This document shows, piece after piece, positions 1-8,740 of a stretch of 64,000 nt of DNA (the stretch's first letter is position 1; the number at the start of each line of letters is the position of its first letter). This DNA is from Croceivirga thetidis. GTDB lineage: Bacteria; Bacteroidota; Bacteroidia; Flavobacteriales; Flavobacteriaceae. The stretch spans positions 1,518,280 to 1,582,279 of the forward strand of contig NZ_JAAWWL010000002.1 of the NCBI RefSeq assembly GCF_012272815.1, written 5' to 3'. The notes under the pieces were generated by a model that was not told the DNA's origin, did not search any database, and saw only the letters and a program-made list of their open reading frames with translations. Both the position numbers and the translations under genes were made by a program.

Positions 1-107
1 TAGAAAACTGCGAGGTACGACAGCGACCTCCTAAAATTTTATCAAAACTCGAAAAGAATCGAAAAACAGCTCAAGTCGTTAATAGTCTTTACGAAAAGTT
101 CGGTTAA
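1..107 (+). CDS. 3' end of an unidentified gene (partial)
   Basis: An open frame enters from the left edge in frame 3 and ends at TAA 105-107, giving about 34 C-terminal residues, basic and helical in character and ending LYEKFG. The stop overlaps the stop of the convergent epimerase gene by a shared TTAA, a common arrangement for real convergent genes in this window. I do not recognise the family from so short a tail. It could be a chance open frame; the sequence left of the window would decide. Confidence 0.4.
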   Translation, partial: ENCEVRQRPPKILSKLEKNRKTAQVVNSLYEKFG

Positions 108-883
108 AACTGAGGGTGTAATTTCACCTTAAATACCTTAGGCTCATCTCCTAAATATTCAAATCCCTCGTGAAGTTTATGTTGTTCCACAGCATAGGGA
201 TAAAACGAAATTGGTTCAATACAAACCATGTTTCGTACTTCGGTCCAACACATGAAATTTCCGAAACCTTCAGTTGATATGGTTAGCTCTCTTTCGTCTA
301 CCAATGTGATTTCCTCACAATTGGCCACCTCAAAAGCTCGACTACCAACGGCCAAAACCTCATCCAACGAAATTTCTTTCTCAAATGTTTTAATTGTAGG
401 ATTTTCAGCTTGCAATTTAAAAGCTGGGTGATAGCCCAACATTAGTGGCATATCTCGTTCACCTGAAATTGTGAACGAAATTTCAAGGCCATCTGCAAGC
501 AAGTTAAATCTTTTTTCAAATGAAAAACTAAAGGGCCATACCAGCCATTGCTTTGGAGATTTCTCAGGATACTTTGAATTTTTTATTGGTGTACCTGCCT
601 TGTATTCCTTTTTAAATATCGCAGAAGTTGTAGTCTGCGCTATTAGCTCATATGGAAATTGCCGTAACAATCCGTGTTGGTCTTGAATGGCGGTGCCTCT
701 TGAAACCTGAACTTGAAAACCTGCCTCATTGACTGGCCCAATGATTGGAAACATTTCAGTGTCGGCACTACCCCAACCAGGACTTCCTTTCTGGTGAATG
801 TATTCATTGGCATTTACAACATAGCCCACAAGTTCACCTGCATCAATACGCGTCGTTTGGTTTTCTAAAACAAGTTCTACCAT
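104..883 (-). CDS. Aldose 1-epimerase family protein (galactose mutarotase-like)
   Basis: A 259-residue cytoplasmic protein resembling the shorter, YeaD-like branch of the aldose 1-epimerase superfamily, which interconverts alpha and beta anomers of hexoses or hexose phosphates. An N-terminal beta-rich region is followed by a G-x-x-P motif (MFPIIGPV near residue 45) and a GYHPAF motif near residue 151 that carries the conserved histidine of the mutarotase active site. A glutamate in CIEPIS near residue 222 fits the catalytic base region. No signal peptide is present. The gene stands alone, 44 bp downstream of the cysteine synthase gene on the same strand, so co-transcription is possible. The exact sugar cannot be read from the sequence. 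Confidence 0.8.
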   Translation of the reverse strand: MVELVLENQTTRIDAGELVGYVVNANEYIHQKGSPGWGSADTEMFPIIGPVNEAGFQVQVSRGTAIQDQHGLLRQFPYELIAQTTTSAIFKKEYKAGTPIKNSKYPEKSPKQWLVWPFSFSFEKRFNLLADGLEISFTISGERDMPLMLGYHPAFKLQAENPTIKTFEKEISLDEVLAVGSRAFEVANCEEITLVDERELTISTEGFGNFMCWTEVRNMVCIEPISFYPYAVEQHKLHEGFEYLGDEPKVFKVKLHPQF

Positions 884-927
884 TTGTTAATTACCAAGAT
901 TTGATTAAAATATTTAAAAAAGTAATC

Positions 928-1911
928 TTATTCGATGTACCCCATTTTTCGCATCCAATCGTCGTTATACATCTTTCCGACATAGCGGCTACCGTGGTCA
1001 TGAAAAAGAACGACGACAACATCATCTTCACCAAAATGTTCTTTTAATTGTAAAACTCCTTTGATTGCAGCACCAGCTGAGTTGCCCAAAAACATACCTT
1101 CTTCCTTGGATAAACGTTGGGTATAAACTGCGGCATCTTTGTCCGTAACCTTGGTAAAACCATCGATAATATCAAAGTTTACATTCTTCGGAAGTATATC
1201 TTCACCAATTCCTTCGGTCACATAGGGATAAATCTCCTTCTCATCAAAAATCCCTGTTTCATGGTATTTTTTGAAAACCGAACCATAGGTATCTACGCCC
1301 CAAACTTTTACGTTAGGGTTTTGCTCCTTTAAGTATTTACCAACCCCTGAGATGGTTCCGCCAGTTCCTACACCAACAACGAAGTGGGTAACCTTGCCAT
1401 CGGTTTGTTCCCAAATTTCTGGCCCAGTACTTAAGTAATGACCTTTGGTGTTTGAAGGATTGTCATATTGGTTTACATACCATGCATTTGGTGTCTCCTC
1501 ACCTAATCTTTTTGCAGTGGAATAGTAACTCCTTGGGTCTTCAGGGGCAACATCGGTCGGGCAAACATGAACCTCACTGCCTACCGCCTTTAGAATATCG
1601 ACTTTCTCTTTGGATTGTTTGTCCGTGGTTACACAAATCATCTTATAGCCCTTAACAATTGCCGCTAGGGCCAAACCCATACCTGTATTACCTGAAGTAC
1701 CTTCGACTATGGTACCACCTGGTTTGAGTCTTCCATCAGCTTCAGCGTCCTCAACCATTTGCAAGGCCATGCGATCCTTTACCGAATTTCCGGGATTAAA
1801 AGTTTCGTATTTAGCTAGGACCAAACAAGGTAGTTCAGCGGTAAGTTTGTTCAATTTCACCAAAGGGGTTTTACCGATTGTCCCCAATATATTTTCAGCG
1901 TATTCCATCAC
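928..1911 (-). CDS. PLP-dependent cysteine synthase / cystathionine beta-synthase family protein
   Basis: A 327-residue fold-type II PLP enzyme. The Schiff-base lysine is K45 in NPGNSVKDR, the phosphate-contacting loop is EGTSGNTGMGLA at residues 70-81, and the cofactor-binding GVGTGGTISG loop follows near 180. The segment EGIGEDILP and the GNSAGAAIKG motif near the C-terminus are closer to the catalytic core of cystathionine beta-synthase than to classical CysK, but the regulatory CBS pair is absent. It probably makes cysteine from O-acetylserine, or cystathionine from serine and homocysteine. Which reaction it runs is inference. A second Met directly follows the first, so the start is uncertain by one codon. 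Confidence 0.85.
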   Translation of the reverse strand: MMEYAENILGTIGKTPLVKLNKLTAELPCLVLAKYETFNPGNSVKDRMALQMVEDAEADGRLKPGGTIVEGTSGNTGMGLALAAIVKGYKMICVTTDKQSKEKVDILKAVGSEVHVCPTDVAPEDPRSYYSTAKRLGEETPNAWYVNQYDNPSNTKGHYLSTGPEIWEQTDGKVTHFVVGVGTGGTISGVGKYLKEQNPNVKVWGVDTYGSVFKKYHETGIFDEKEIYPYVTEGIGEDILPKNVNFDIIDGFTKVTDKDAAVYTQRLSKEEGMFLGNSAGAAIKGVLQLKEHFGEDDVVVVLFHDHGSRYVGKMYNDDWMRKMGYIE

Positions 1912-1969
1912 TGCAAATTTAATGCTTTGCTTATGGATAACTGACTTACTTCTATCTTAGATTCTCGTA

Positions 1970-3211
1970 CTATTCAAACTTAATGGCCTTAACAGGAGCA
2001 ATTTTTGAAATGGCATAGGATGGCACCAGTAACATTAACGTACACAGCATCAAAACACCCAGATTCAGTACTATAATTGTTGGCACATTTACTTGCATGG
2101 GTATGTATTCAATGTAATACTCTTCTGGGTTGGGAAATTTCAAAAAGCGATATTTTGATTGTAGAAAAATCAAACCCAATCCGATTATGTTTCCCCAGAA
2201 CAACCCCAATGAAATAAGGTAAGCCCCGTTGTAAATGAAAACTTTTCGAATACTCCAATTTGAAGAACCTAATGCTTTTAGAACCCCAATCATCTGTGTG
2301 CGCTCAAGAATCAGCACAAGCAATGCCGTTATCATATTGATGCCACCAACGATAATCATAATTCCGATAATTAGGGCGATATTGAAATCAAAGAGTCCAA
2401 TCCATTCAAAAATTTGGTAATACTCCGATTTGATATTTCGAGTATCAAGATTTGATTGGGTCTTGCCATAAATCTCATTTGATTTAGCTTCCAAATCATC
2501 AAAATCCTCTAAAAAAACTTCGAAATGCCCTACTTCCGTGGACTCCCATTTGTTCATTCGTTGAATGTGCCGAAGATCAACGAAAATGATATCCCTATCA
2601 AACTCTTCAAAACCGCTATCATAAATGCCCACCACTTTAAACCTCCTATTGTTTGGGAGCTTATTTGGGTCGTTATCCTTTAGAAAAACAGCATAGAATG
2701 AATCGCCAACACCTAGCTGAAGTAAATTGGCCTTAAGACTTGAAATTAAAACCTCATCATTCAAATCCCCTGAAAAATTCGGCAACGCACCTTCAACCAA
2801 AAAATCTTCGAAATACCTCCAGTTATAATCCGTTCCCACTCCCTTTGCAAGCATACCTTCAAAAGTATCTTCGGTACGTATAATTCCGCCTTTGGTTGCG
2901 ACTGCCTGAATACGCTCAATACCTTCAACATCAGGAAATTCCGGATAAAAATCTTGTGTTATGGGCAGTGGAACTGTTGAAACATCTGAATTGTTATTGT
3001 CATAATTCTGTATCTGAATATGACCATTGAAGGCCGCAACCTTCTCCCGTATTTTTTCTTTAAGTCCAACCCCTGATGCAATTGCTATAAGCATCATCAC
3101 AAGACCAATAGCAATGGCGGCAATGGCGATTTTAAGGATTGGAGCAGAAATACTACTTTTAGTTTCACCACCTTTAATCAATCGCTTAGCGATAAAATAC
3201 TCTAAGTTCAA
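1970..3211 (-). CDS. FtsX-like ABC transporter permease, LolC/LolE type
   Basis: A 413-residue inner-membrane permease of the lipoprotein-releasing (LolCDE) type, which passes outer-membrane lipoproteins to the periplasmic carrier. One transmembrane helix lies at about residues 24-46, then a large periplasmic domain, then three C-terminal helices (about 275-400) with the FtsX-like motif ERTQMIGVLKALGSSN. The start is a TTG: no in-frame ATG lies upstream and the N-terminus NLEYFIAKRL is typical for the family. The TTG is only 3 bp from the start of the divergent NamZ-like gene. No LolD ATPase gene is adjacent, so the partner must be encoded elsewhere. Confidence 0.85.
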   Translation of the reverse strand: MNLEYFIAKRLIKGGETKSSISAPILKIAIAAIAIGLVMMLIAIASGVGLKEKIREKVAAFNGHIQIQNYDNNNSDVSTVPLPITQDFYPEFPDVEGIERIQAVATKGGIIRTEDTFEGMLAKGVGTDYNWRYFEDFLVEGALPNFSGDLNDEVLISSLKANLLQLGVGDSFYAVFLKDNDPNKLPNNRRFKVVGIYDSGFEEFDRDIIFVDLRHIQRMNKWESTEVGHFEVFLEDFDDLEAKSNEIYGKTQSNLDTRNIKSEYYQIFEWIGLFDFNIALIIGIMIIVGGINMITALLVLILERTQMIGVLKALGSSNWSIRKVFIYNGAYLISLGLFWGNIIGLGLIFLQSKYRFLKFPNPEEYYIEYIPMQVNVPTIIVLNLGVLMLCTLMLLVPSYAISKIAPVKAIKFE

Positions 3212-3214
3212 CTG

Positions 3215-4453
3215 ATGTCGATTTTTTCTGTTTTCAAATGTACTGTTTTAAGCCTAGGTATTTGTTTGGCTTCTTGTATACCGCAACCCAAGGCAAATCC
3301 CAATGATCAAATTTCAAATTCCAAAGCAGAAAAAAAGGATGTTGTTGTTGGAGCAAACCGCACAACTTCTTACGTACCACTTATTAAGAACAAAAGAGTG
3401 GGTATCGTTGCCAATCAAACATCGGTAATCTTCAAAACATCAGGTGAAAATTCAACATACGTTCATCTTGTTGATTCCTTGCTTTCTTTGAACATGGACA
3501 TAAAAAAAGTTTTCGCTCCCGAACATGGTTTTCGAGGCCAAGCTGATGCCGGAGAAACCGTCAATGATGGGTTGGATGAAAAAACAGGATTACCAATACG
3601 CTCACTTCATGGTAAAAACAGAAAGCCAACTGCCGAACAACTTCGTGATTTAGATGTAATACTTTTTGACATTCAAGATGTTGGTGTTCGATTTTACACC
3701 TATATCGCCACATTGCAATTGGTTATGGAAGCTGCTGCCGAAGCAGATATTCCGGTTGTTGTTTTAGATAGACCAAACCCTAACGCTCATTATGTAGACG
3801 GACCAACAATGGAAGCTGAACACACTTCATTTTTAGGAATGACAGAGATTCCATTGGTTTACGGCATGACGATTGGGGAGTATGCAAAAATGCTGAATGA
3901 AGAAGGTTGGCTTGGAGCAGACCTCAAAGTGGAATTGAACATAATCGAATTGGAGAACTACACTCATAGTTCTTTTTATTCATTACCAATTCGACCCTCC
4001 CCTAATTTGCCGAACGACACGGCTATTAACTTATATCCTAGTCTGGGACTTTTTGAAGGAACCAATATCAATGCCGGGCGTGGCACGGAATTTCAATTTC
4101 AACGCTATGGTGCCTCTTTTCTTGATAGTACCCAATACGATTTCAACTACTGGCCCAAACCCAATTTTGGCAGCAAATACCCAAAAGAAGAGGGGAAAAA
4201 AGTTTTTGGAAAAGATCTTTCGAAACACCCCAAAATGAGTTCGTTTTCTTTAAAATGGGTCATGGATGCCTACCGAAACTCGATTGACAAATCGAAATTT
4301 TTTAATACTTCGGGATTTACAAGGCACGCAGGAAATGAAAGACTACAGCAACAAATCGAAGCGGGTCTTTCAGAACAAGAGATCAAAGCTACTTGGCAAG
4401 AAGATTTAGAGGCTTTTAAAAAGATTCGGAAGAATTACCTTATCTACGATTGA
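3215..4453 (+). CDS. DUF1343 lipoprotein, exo-beta-N-acetylmuramidase NamZ-like
   Basis: A 412-residue protein of the DUF1343 family, which includes NamZ exo-N-acetylmuramidases that cleave terminal MurNAc from peptidoglycan fragments. A lipoprotein signal ends in LASC with the lipidated Cys at residue 21. The mature part has family hallmarks: KRVGIVANQTSV, a FAPEHGFRG motif, FDIQDVGVRFYTY, LDRPNPN and PSPNLPN. It probably acts on peptidoglycan turnover products at the cell envelope. It diverges from the LolC/E-type gene with almost no spacer and overlaps the convergent sterol desaturase gene by 10 bp at the 3' end. Confidence 0.87.
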   Translation: MSIFSVFKCTVLSLGICLASCIPQPKANPNDQISNSKAEKKDVVVGANRTTSYVPLIKNKRVGIVANQTSVIFKTSGENSTYVHLVDSLLSLNMDIKKVFAPEHGFRGQADAGETVNDGLDEKTGLPIRSLHGKNRKPTAEQLRDLDVILFDIQDVGVRFYTYIATLQLVMEAAAEADIPVVVLDRPNPNAHYVDGPTMEAEHTSFLGMTEIPLVYGMTIGEYAKMLNEEGWLGADLKVELNIIELENYTHSSFYSLPIRPSPNLPNDTAINLYPSLGLFEGTNINAGRGTEFQFQRYGASFLDSTQYDFNYWPKPNFGSKYPKEEGKKVFGKDLSKHPKMSSFSLKWVMDAYRNSIDKSKFFNTSGFTRHAGNERLQQQIEAGLSEQEIKATWQEDLEAFKKIRKNYLIYD

Positions 4454-5277
4454 CCGGTTGTAGGCTTGCGGTATTTATGAAAAGGTTGTTTCAGCAAACC
4501 TAAAATACTTGCATTTTCCTTCTCATCAGGAAAAGTATCTACCCCATAAGTGATTTTTTCAGGTTCGAGTTCCATGTAAGTGCCAAAAAGTCTATCCCAA
4601 ATGGAAAAAATGTTCCCATAATTGCTATCTGTATAGGGGAGCACGTAATGATGATGTACTTTATGCATATCGGGTGAAACAATAACCCAACTTAAGGCCT
4701 TATCTAGTTTTCTTGGCAGCTGAATATTGGCGTGATTAAATTGTGACAGCACCACTGATAAACTTTGATAAAGCATTATGATTCCTATTGGTGCCCCAAC
4801 CACAAAAACCCCAATTAGTGTAAAGGTGTAACGAATCAGACTCTCCAAAGGATGATGCCGATTAGCCGTTGTGGTATCAACATTATGGTCGGTATGATGC
4901 ACAAGGTGTACCATCCATAATGGCTTTACCTTATGCTCAACTAAATGTGCCGTGTAAGCCCCTATCAAATCCAATAACAGCACACCCAAAACCACATATA
5001 ACCAAAGTGGCATTTCTGGCAGCCAGTTTATTATACCAAACTCGTTTGCAACCGTCCAATCCGAAGTACTTAACAATAAAAATGCCAACGGAAAATTTAC
5101 AATAATGGTTGTCAGCGTAAAAAAGAAATTGGGAATAGCGTGCTTCCACTTTTTATAGCGAACATTGAACAAGGGTACAATACCTTCTAAAATCCAAAAA
5201 AAGGTAATTCCTCCGACTAAAATGAGTGCACGTGGTATTGGTCCAATTGTTTCAAAAAACTGCATTATCGCTTCCAT
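4444..5277 (-). CDS. Sterol desaturase / fatty acid hydroxylase family membrane protein
   Basis: A 277-residue multi-pass membrane protein of the fatty acid hydroxylase superfamily, which uses a di-iron centre held by histidine clusters. The clusters are HLVEH at 111-115, HLVHH at 124-128, HH at 141-142 and HKVHHH at 205-210, in the expected order. About five hydrophobic segments surround them. The substrate (fatty acid, sterol-like lipid or carotenoid) cannot be told from sequence; carotenoid hydroxylases are a more distant relative. The gene is followed on the same strand by a 25-bp gap from YkgJ, so it may be the last gene of a DUF2059-ykgJ-desaturase operon. Confidence 0.85.
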   Translation of the reverse strand: MEAIMQFFETIGPIPRALILVGGITFFWILEGIVPLFNVRYKKWKHAIPNFFFTLTTIIVNFPLAFLLLSTSDWTVANEFGIINWLPEMPLWLYVVLGVLLLDLIGAYTAHLVEHKVKPLWMVHLVHHTDHNVDTTTANRHHPLESLIRYTFTLIGVFVVGAPIGIIMLYQSLSVVLSQFNHANIQLPRKLDKALSWVIVSPDMHKVHHHYVLPYTDSNYGNIFSIWDRLFGTYMELEPEKITYGVDTFPDEKENASILGLLKQPFHKYRKPTTGQS

Positions 5278-5302
5278 AGCTTAAAAATACAAATTACAGA
5301 TG

Positions 5303-5800
5303 CTATAAAGCAATGCGATTCTTCATCGCTTCAACAATATTGTAGGCAGCCGGACAAATTTCCATGTTCTTCAAGGTCAAGTTCGAAATTTGATGGAATT
5401 TTTTTCTGTTGGTATGGGGATATTCACGGCAAGCTTTTGGGCGTACATCGTAAATCGAACAATAGTTATCAGCCCCTAGAAAGGAACATGGTACCGATTG
5501 TAAAACATGGTCGCCATCTTCATCAACTCGCAGGTAGGATTCGATAAACACGGAAGGTTTCATTCTAAAATGTTTGGCTATACGTTCAATATCAGCATTG
5601 GTAAAAAGCGGACCTGTGGTTTTACAACAATTGGCACATGTAAGGCAGTCCGTAACAGCGAACTCGGCTGAATGTAATTCTTGCATTACATAATCGAGGT
5701 TTTTCGGCGGCCTCTTTTTGAGTTTGGAAAAAAACTTTTTGTTTTCGTTTTTTTTCTCTGCAGCCTTTTGTGGCAGAGAATGTAGCTCATCTGTTGTCAT
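5303..5800 (-). CDS. YkgJ family cysteine cluster protein
   Basis: A 165-residue cytoplasmic protein of the YkgJ/UPF0153 group, thought to bind iron or zinc through conserved cysteines. The cluster CLTCANCC lies near residue 53, followed by CSFLG, YCSIYDVRPKACREYP and a late Cys, the usual family pattern. The N-terminal 40 residues are lysine-rich. Its ATG overlaps the stop of the upstream DUF2059 gene (ATGA), which indicates translational coupling. No biochemical role can be assigned. Confidence 0.85.
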   Translation of the reverse strand: MTTDELHSLPQKAAEKKNENKKFFSKLKKRPPKNLDYVMQELHSAEFAVTDCLTCANCCKTTGPLFTNADIERIAKHFRMKPSVFIESYLRVDEDGDHVLQSVPCSFLGADNYCSIYDVRPKACREYPHTNRKKFHQISNLTLKNMEICPAAYNIVEAMKNRIAL

Positions 5801-6315
5801 TCTTTTAGCAGTAAGGATGCCGTTTGATAAAGGTCACGACTCCATAATTCAGAAACAGCCTGTATTTCTTCGGTCAGTGCCATTTGTTTTGAGGTCAAGG
5901 ATAAACCAACATCAGAATCATAAAAGTCCTTTATTTCTGCCTTTTGGGATTCTGATAATTTGTCTTTATCCGTTACTAACTGTTTACCCGTCTCAGATGC
6001 GTAAAAGTTACTCATACCGCGTAATTCTTTTTCAGAAAAATTGTCAAGATAAACTGCGGTCAACATATCTTTAATTTCAAATATCGCTTTTGTCTTATTT
6101 CGTTCCAGATATAACCATCCATTGCTATTCTTATCAGATTTTGGAAATTGTCGCTCCATTAAATTTAGCAGTTCGTCATAGGCATCAGAATATTGTTTCG
6201 TCGAGCCATTGGCATCTAAATAAGAATTGACCAAATCAACCAATTCTGGGCTCTGCGCCTGCAAGTGAATGCCTGCCAATAACAGAAATACTGGAATTAA
6301 TTTGACTAGTTTCAT
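5797..6315 (-). CDS. DUF2059 domain-containing secreted protein
   Basis: A 172-residue protein with a signal peptide (MKLVKLIPVFLLLAGIHLQA) and a helical body typical of DUF2059, where a segment like MSNFYASETGKQLV recurs in the family. The ATG at 6315 is chosen because it opens the signal peptide; a longer frame reaching 6375 would add a non-signal tail and overlap the divergent methyltransferase. The protein is probably periplasmic. Its function is unknown. It is translationally coupled to the following YkgJ gene by a 4-bp overlap. Confidence 0.8.
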   Translation of the reverse strand: MKLVKLIPVFLLLAGIHLQAQSPELVDLVNSYLDANGSTKQYSDAYDELLNLMERQFPKSDKNSNGWLYLERNKTKAIFEIKDMLTAVYLDNFSEKELRGMSNFYASETGKQLVTDKDKLSESQKAEIKDFYDSDVGLSLTSKQMALTEEIQAVSELWSRDLYQTASLLLKE

Positions 6316-6352
6316 TTTGTTAGTGTTATTTGAGCTGTAAAGTACAAAGATT

Positions 6353-7066
6353 ATGCCGTTCGATATTTTGGGCAAGGCCCTTGTCGACTATTTTGAGGGC
6401 CATTATGACCAAGATATCATCACCCATTCTTCATTGGAAGAAGAAGATGTTTTGCCCCTGCCGTATTTGTTCCGCAACTTCAAAGACATGCCCTTAATAG
6501 AACAAAGGGCATTGGAAATTTGTTATGGAAATATTTTGGATATAGGGTGTGGTTCAGGCAGTCATAGCTTATGGCTTCAAGAAATCGGTCTAAATGTTAC
6601 CGCCTTGGACTCTTCTAAAGGGGCCATTGAAGTTTGTCAAAAAAGAGGTCTTGAAACAACAGTGCTTTCTGAGATACTTGAGTTTAAACAAAATGGTTAT
6701 GACACCTTACTACTGCTTATGAACGGGATTGGAATTGTCGGCCAGCTTCAAAAATTGAAAGACTTTCTAAATCACTTGAAATCTCTAATGAAACCCAATG
6801 GTCAAATACTTTTAGACTCAAGTGATATTATTTACATGTTCGAAATTGATGAAAATGATGGTGGGCACTGGGTTCCAAGAAACGTAGATTATTATGGTGA
6901 AGTAGAATTTCAAATGGAATATAAAGGTGAAAAAGGCCCAATTTTTGATTGGCTTTATTTAGATTATTCAACCTTGAACGAATACGCTGCCAGATGCGGA
7001 TTTAAAACTGAACTGTTGGTTCAGGGTGAACATTACGACTATTTGGCTAAACTTACCTTAACATAA
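6353..7066 (+). CDS. Class I SAM-dependent methyltransferase
   Basis: A 237-residue Rossmann-fold methyltransferase. Motif I is ILDIGCGSGSHSLWL near residue 61, and the acidic residue that contacts the SAM ribose is in VTALDSS about 20 residues later. A family-specific N-terminal segment (ALVDYFEGHYDQDI and VLPLPYLFR) precedes the fold. The substrate is unknown. The gene is divergent from DUF2059 with a 37-bp spacer. Confidence 0.85.
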   Translation: MPFDILGKALVDYFEGHYDQDIITHSSLEEEDVLPLPYLFRNFKDMPLIEQRALEICYGNILDIGCGSGSHSLWLQEIGLNVTALDSSKGAIEVCQKRGLETTVLSEILEFKQNGYDTLLLLMNGIGIVGQLQKLKDFLNHLKSLMKPNGQILLDSSDIIYMFEIDENDGGHWVPRNVDYYGEVEFQMEYKGEKGPIFDWLYLDYSTLNEYAARCGFKTELLVQGEHYDYLAKLTLT

Positions 7067-7099
7067 TACGATTAAAGTACTGTTTGCGTTTAGTTTAAA

Positions 7100-8077
7100 A
7101 TGAATTTTATGAAAAAGTTAGTTCGCTTTAGTTTTGGACTTTTACTACTGGTTTCTTTTGCTTGTTCCAGTGACTCAAGCGGGGACCCTGTAGATGACAC
7201 ACCGACAACTACAGATGACAATGGGGGGCAAACCGGCACTACCGGGGATCCGAGACAGGATTTTCCTGAGAATTTTCAAGCTACGGGTTCATCTGGTGCT
7301 GATATTGTTTCCAACGCTGATTTTGATAGGTTGGTGGTACAAATTGCCCATGTAACAGGTTTTAGACCTACCCAGGCGGCTATGGATGCTTTTGAAGAAT
7401 ATTTAAGAGAGCTCACTTTTAAGGAAGATATAACCATCAATTTCTTAGAGCTAGGCTCCCCTGATGAAGAAACTTTAACCCTTTCGGAAATCTCCGAATT
7501 TGAAATAGATAACAGAACCAGTTACAATGACGGCAGAACCCTCGCGATTTATATTTATTTCGCGGATTCACCTTCTGATGATGATGAGGAAGATGAAGGT
7601 TTGGTCACATTAGGTGCCGTTTACAGAAACACTTCAATGGTCATTTTCGAGTCAACAATTCGTTCTTTAGCCAACCGAAGCGCACTGATAACCCTTGCTG
7701 ATTTAGAAACGGCTACTTTGAACCATGAGTTTGGACATCTTTTTGGATTGGTTAACCTTGGTACTCCTACAATCAATGACCATGAAGAAACCACTACAGA
7801 CGAAAACAATGAAGTTATTGGTAATAATCATTGTAATGTAGATGGATGTCTGATGCGGGCAGAATTACAATTTACCGCTGCCAAAAGTTTTGCGGCGAAT
7901 AGAATTCAAAATCTTCACAATCCATCATGTCAAGTATCGGCGAGTCAATTTATAAAAACACTGGAATCAAGGGTCTCTAAAGGCTTGGTTGCGCCACCAA
8001 TTATTGATACTGAATGCCGATTGGATATTGAAGCCATTGGGGCTAGGATAACAAGCAACTCGGCTAAGGGATATTAA
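7100..8077 (+). CDS. Lipoprotein with metzincin-like zinc protease motif
   Basis: A 325-residue lipoprotein: signal peptide ending SFAC with Cys22, an Asp/Thr-rich linker to about residue 55, then a protease-like domain. The zinc motif is HEFGHLFGL with H209, E210 and H213. The position where metzincins carry the third ligand (residue 219) is Asn. A later NNHCNVDGCLM segment offers alternative His/Cys ligands and a Met resembling a Met-turn. It is probably anchored on the envelope, with unknown substrate. A second in-frame ATG lies at 7109. The 3' end overlaps convergent queE by 14 bp. Confidence 0.75.
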   Translation: MNFMKKLVRFSFGLLLLVSFACSSDSSGDPVDDTPTTTDDNGGQTGTTGDPRQDFPENFQATGSSGADIVSNADFDRLVVQIAHVTGFRPTQAAMDAFEEYLRELTFKEDITINFLELGSPDEETLTLSEISEFEIDNRTSYNDGRTLAIYIYFADSPSDDDEEDEGLVTLGAVYRNTSMVIFESTIRSLANRSALITLADLETATLNHEFGHLFGLVNLGTPTINDHEETTTDENNEVIGNNHCNVDGCLMRAELQFTAAKSFAANRIQNLHNPSCQVSASQFIKTLESRVSKGLVAPPIIDTECRLDIEAIGARITSNSAKGY

Positions 8078-8696
8078 GGTATTTATGGGTTTGTAATGAG
8101 ACCTTCCATTTTGGATTCTGCATTACATAATCAACAATCAAGGGCGTTACCTTATCTCTTACGCTCCATTCGGGCTGCAAATACAAAACACAGTCTTCCC
8201 CTACTTTTGACGCATGTTCTTCAGCGAAGTTGAAATCGCTTTTGTTATAAACGATTACCTTGAGTTCGTTTGCTTTTTGATGAATATCCCCAAACGGAAG
8301 TTTCAACTTTTTTGGTGAAAGACAAATCCAATCCCACACCCCTGTTAACGGATAGGCCCCTGAGGTTTCAATATGCGTTTGTAAGTTTTTTGCTTTCAAG
8401 CCTATTGTCAAAGGTCCCATATCCCATGTCAAAGGCTCACCCCCTGTAATAACAATGGTATCTGAATACTTGGAAGCGTTGTCTATGATATGCTCTATTG
8501 CAGTAGGTGGATGCTTTTCCGCATCCCAACTTTCCTTAACATCACACCAATGACAGCCCACATCACATCCCCCGATTCGAATGAAATAAGCCGCGGTTCC
8601 TTTGTGAAAACCCTCGCCTTGAATGGTGTAGAATTCCTCCATAAGCGGAAGCATTAAACCCTTCTCAACTAAGTTCATTGTTTCGTTCAGCGCCAT
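8064..8696 (-). CDS. queE: 7-carboxy-7-deazaguanine synthase QueE
   Basis: A 210-residue radical SAM enzyme that contracts the ring of 6-carboxytetrahydropterin to form 7-carboxy-7-deazaguanine in queuosine/7-deazaguanine synthesis. The iron-sulfur motif is C-x3-C-x2-C (C44, C48, C51) in GGCDVGCHWCD, preceded by the substrate-loop signature FYTIQGEG. The SAM-binding TGGEPL motif follows. Length and motif order fit QueE. The ATG at 8696 gives about 20 residues before FYTIQGEG; in-frame Mets at residues 7 and 15 are alternatives. No other queuosine genes are in the window. Confidence 0.92.
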   Translation of the reverse strand: MALNETMNLVEKGLMLPLMEEFYTIQGEGFHKGTAAYFIRIGGCDVGCHWCDVKESWDAEKHPPTAIEHIIDNASKYSDTIVITGGEPLTWDMGPLTIGLKAKNLQTHIETSGAYPLTGVWDWICLSPKKLKLPFGDIHQKANELKVIVYNKSDFNFAEEHASKVGEDCVLYLQPEWSVRDKVTPLIVDYVMQNPKWKVSLQTHKYLNIP

Positions 8697-8740
8697 GGGT
8701 CAAAGATACGCTTACCAAACGGGTTGTGAAATGGTTACCA

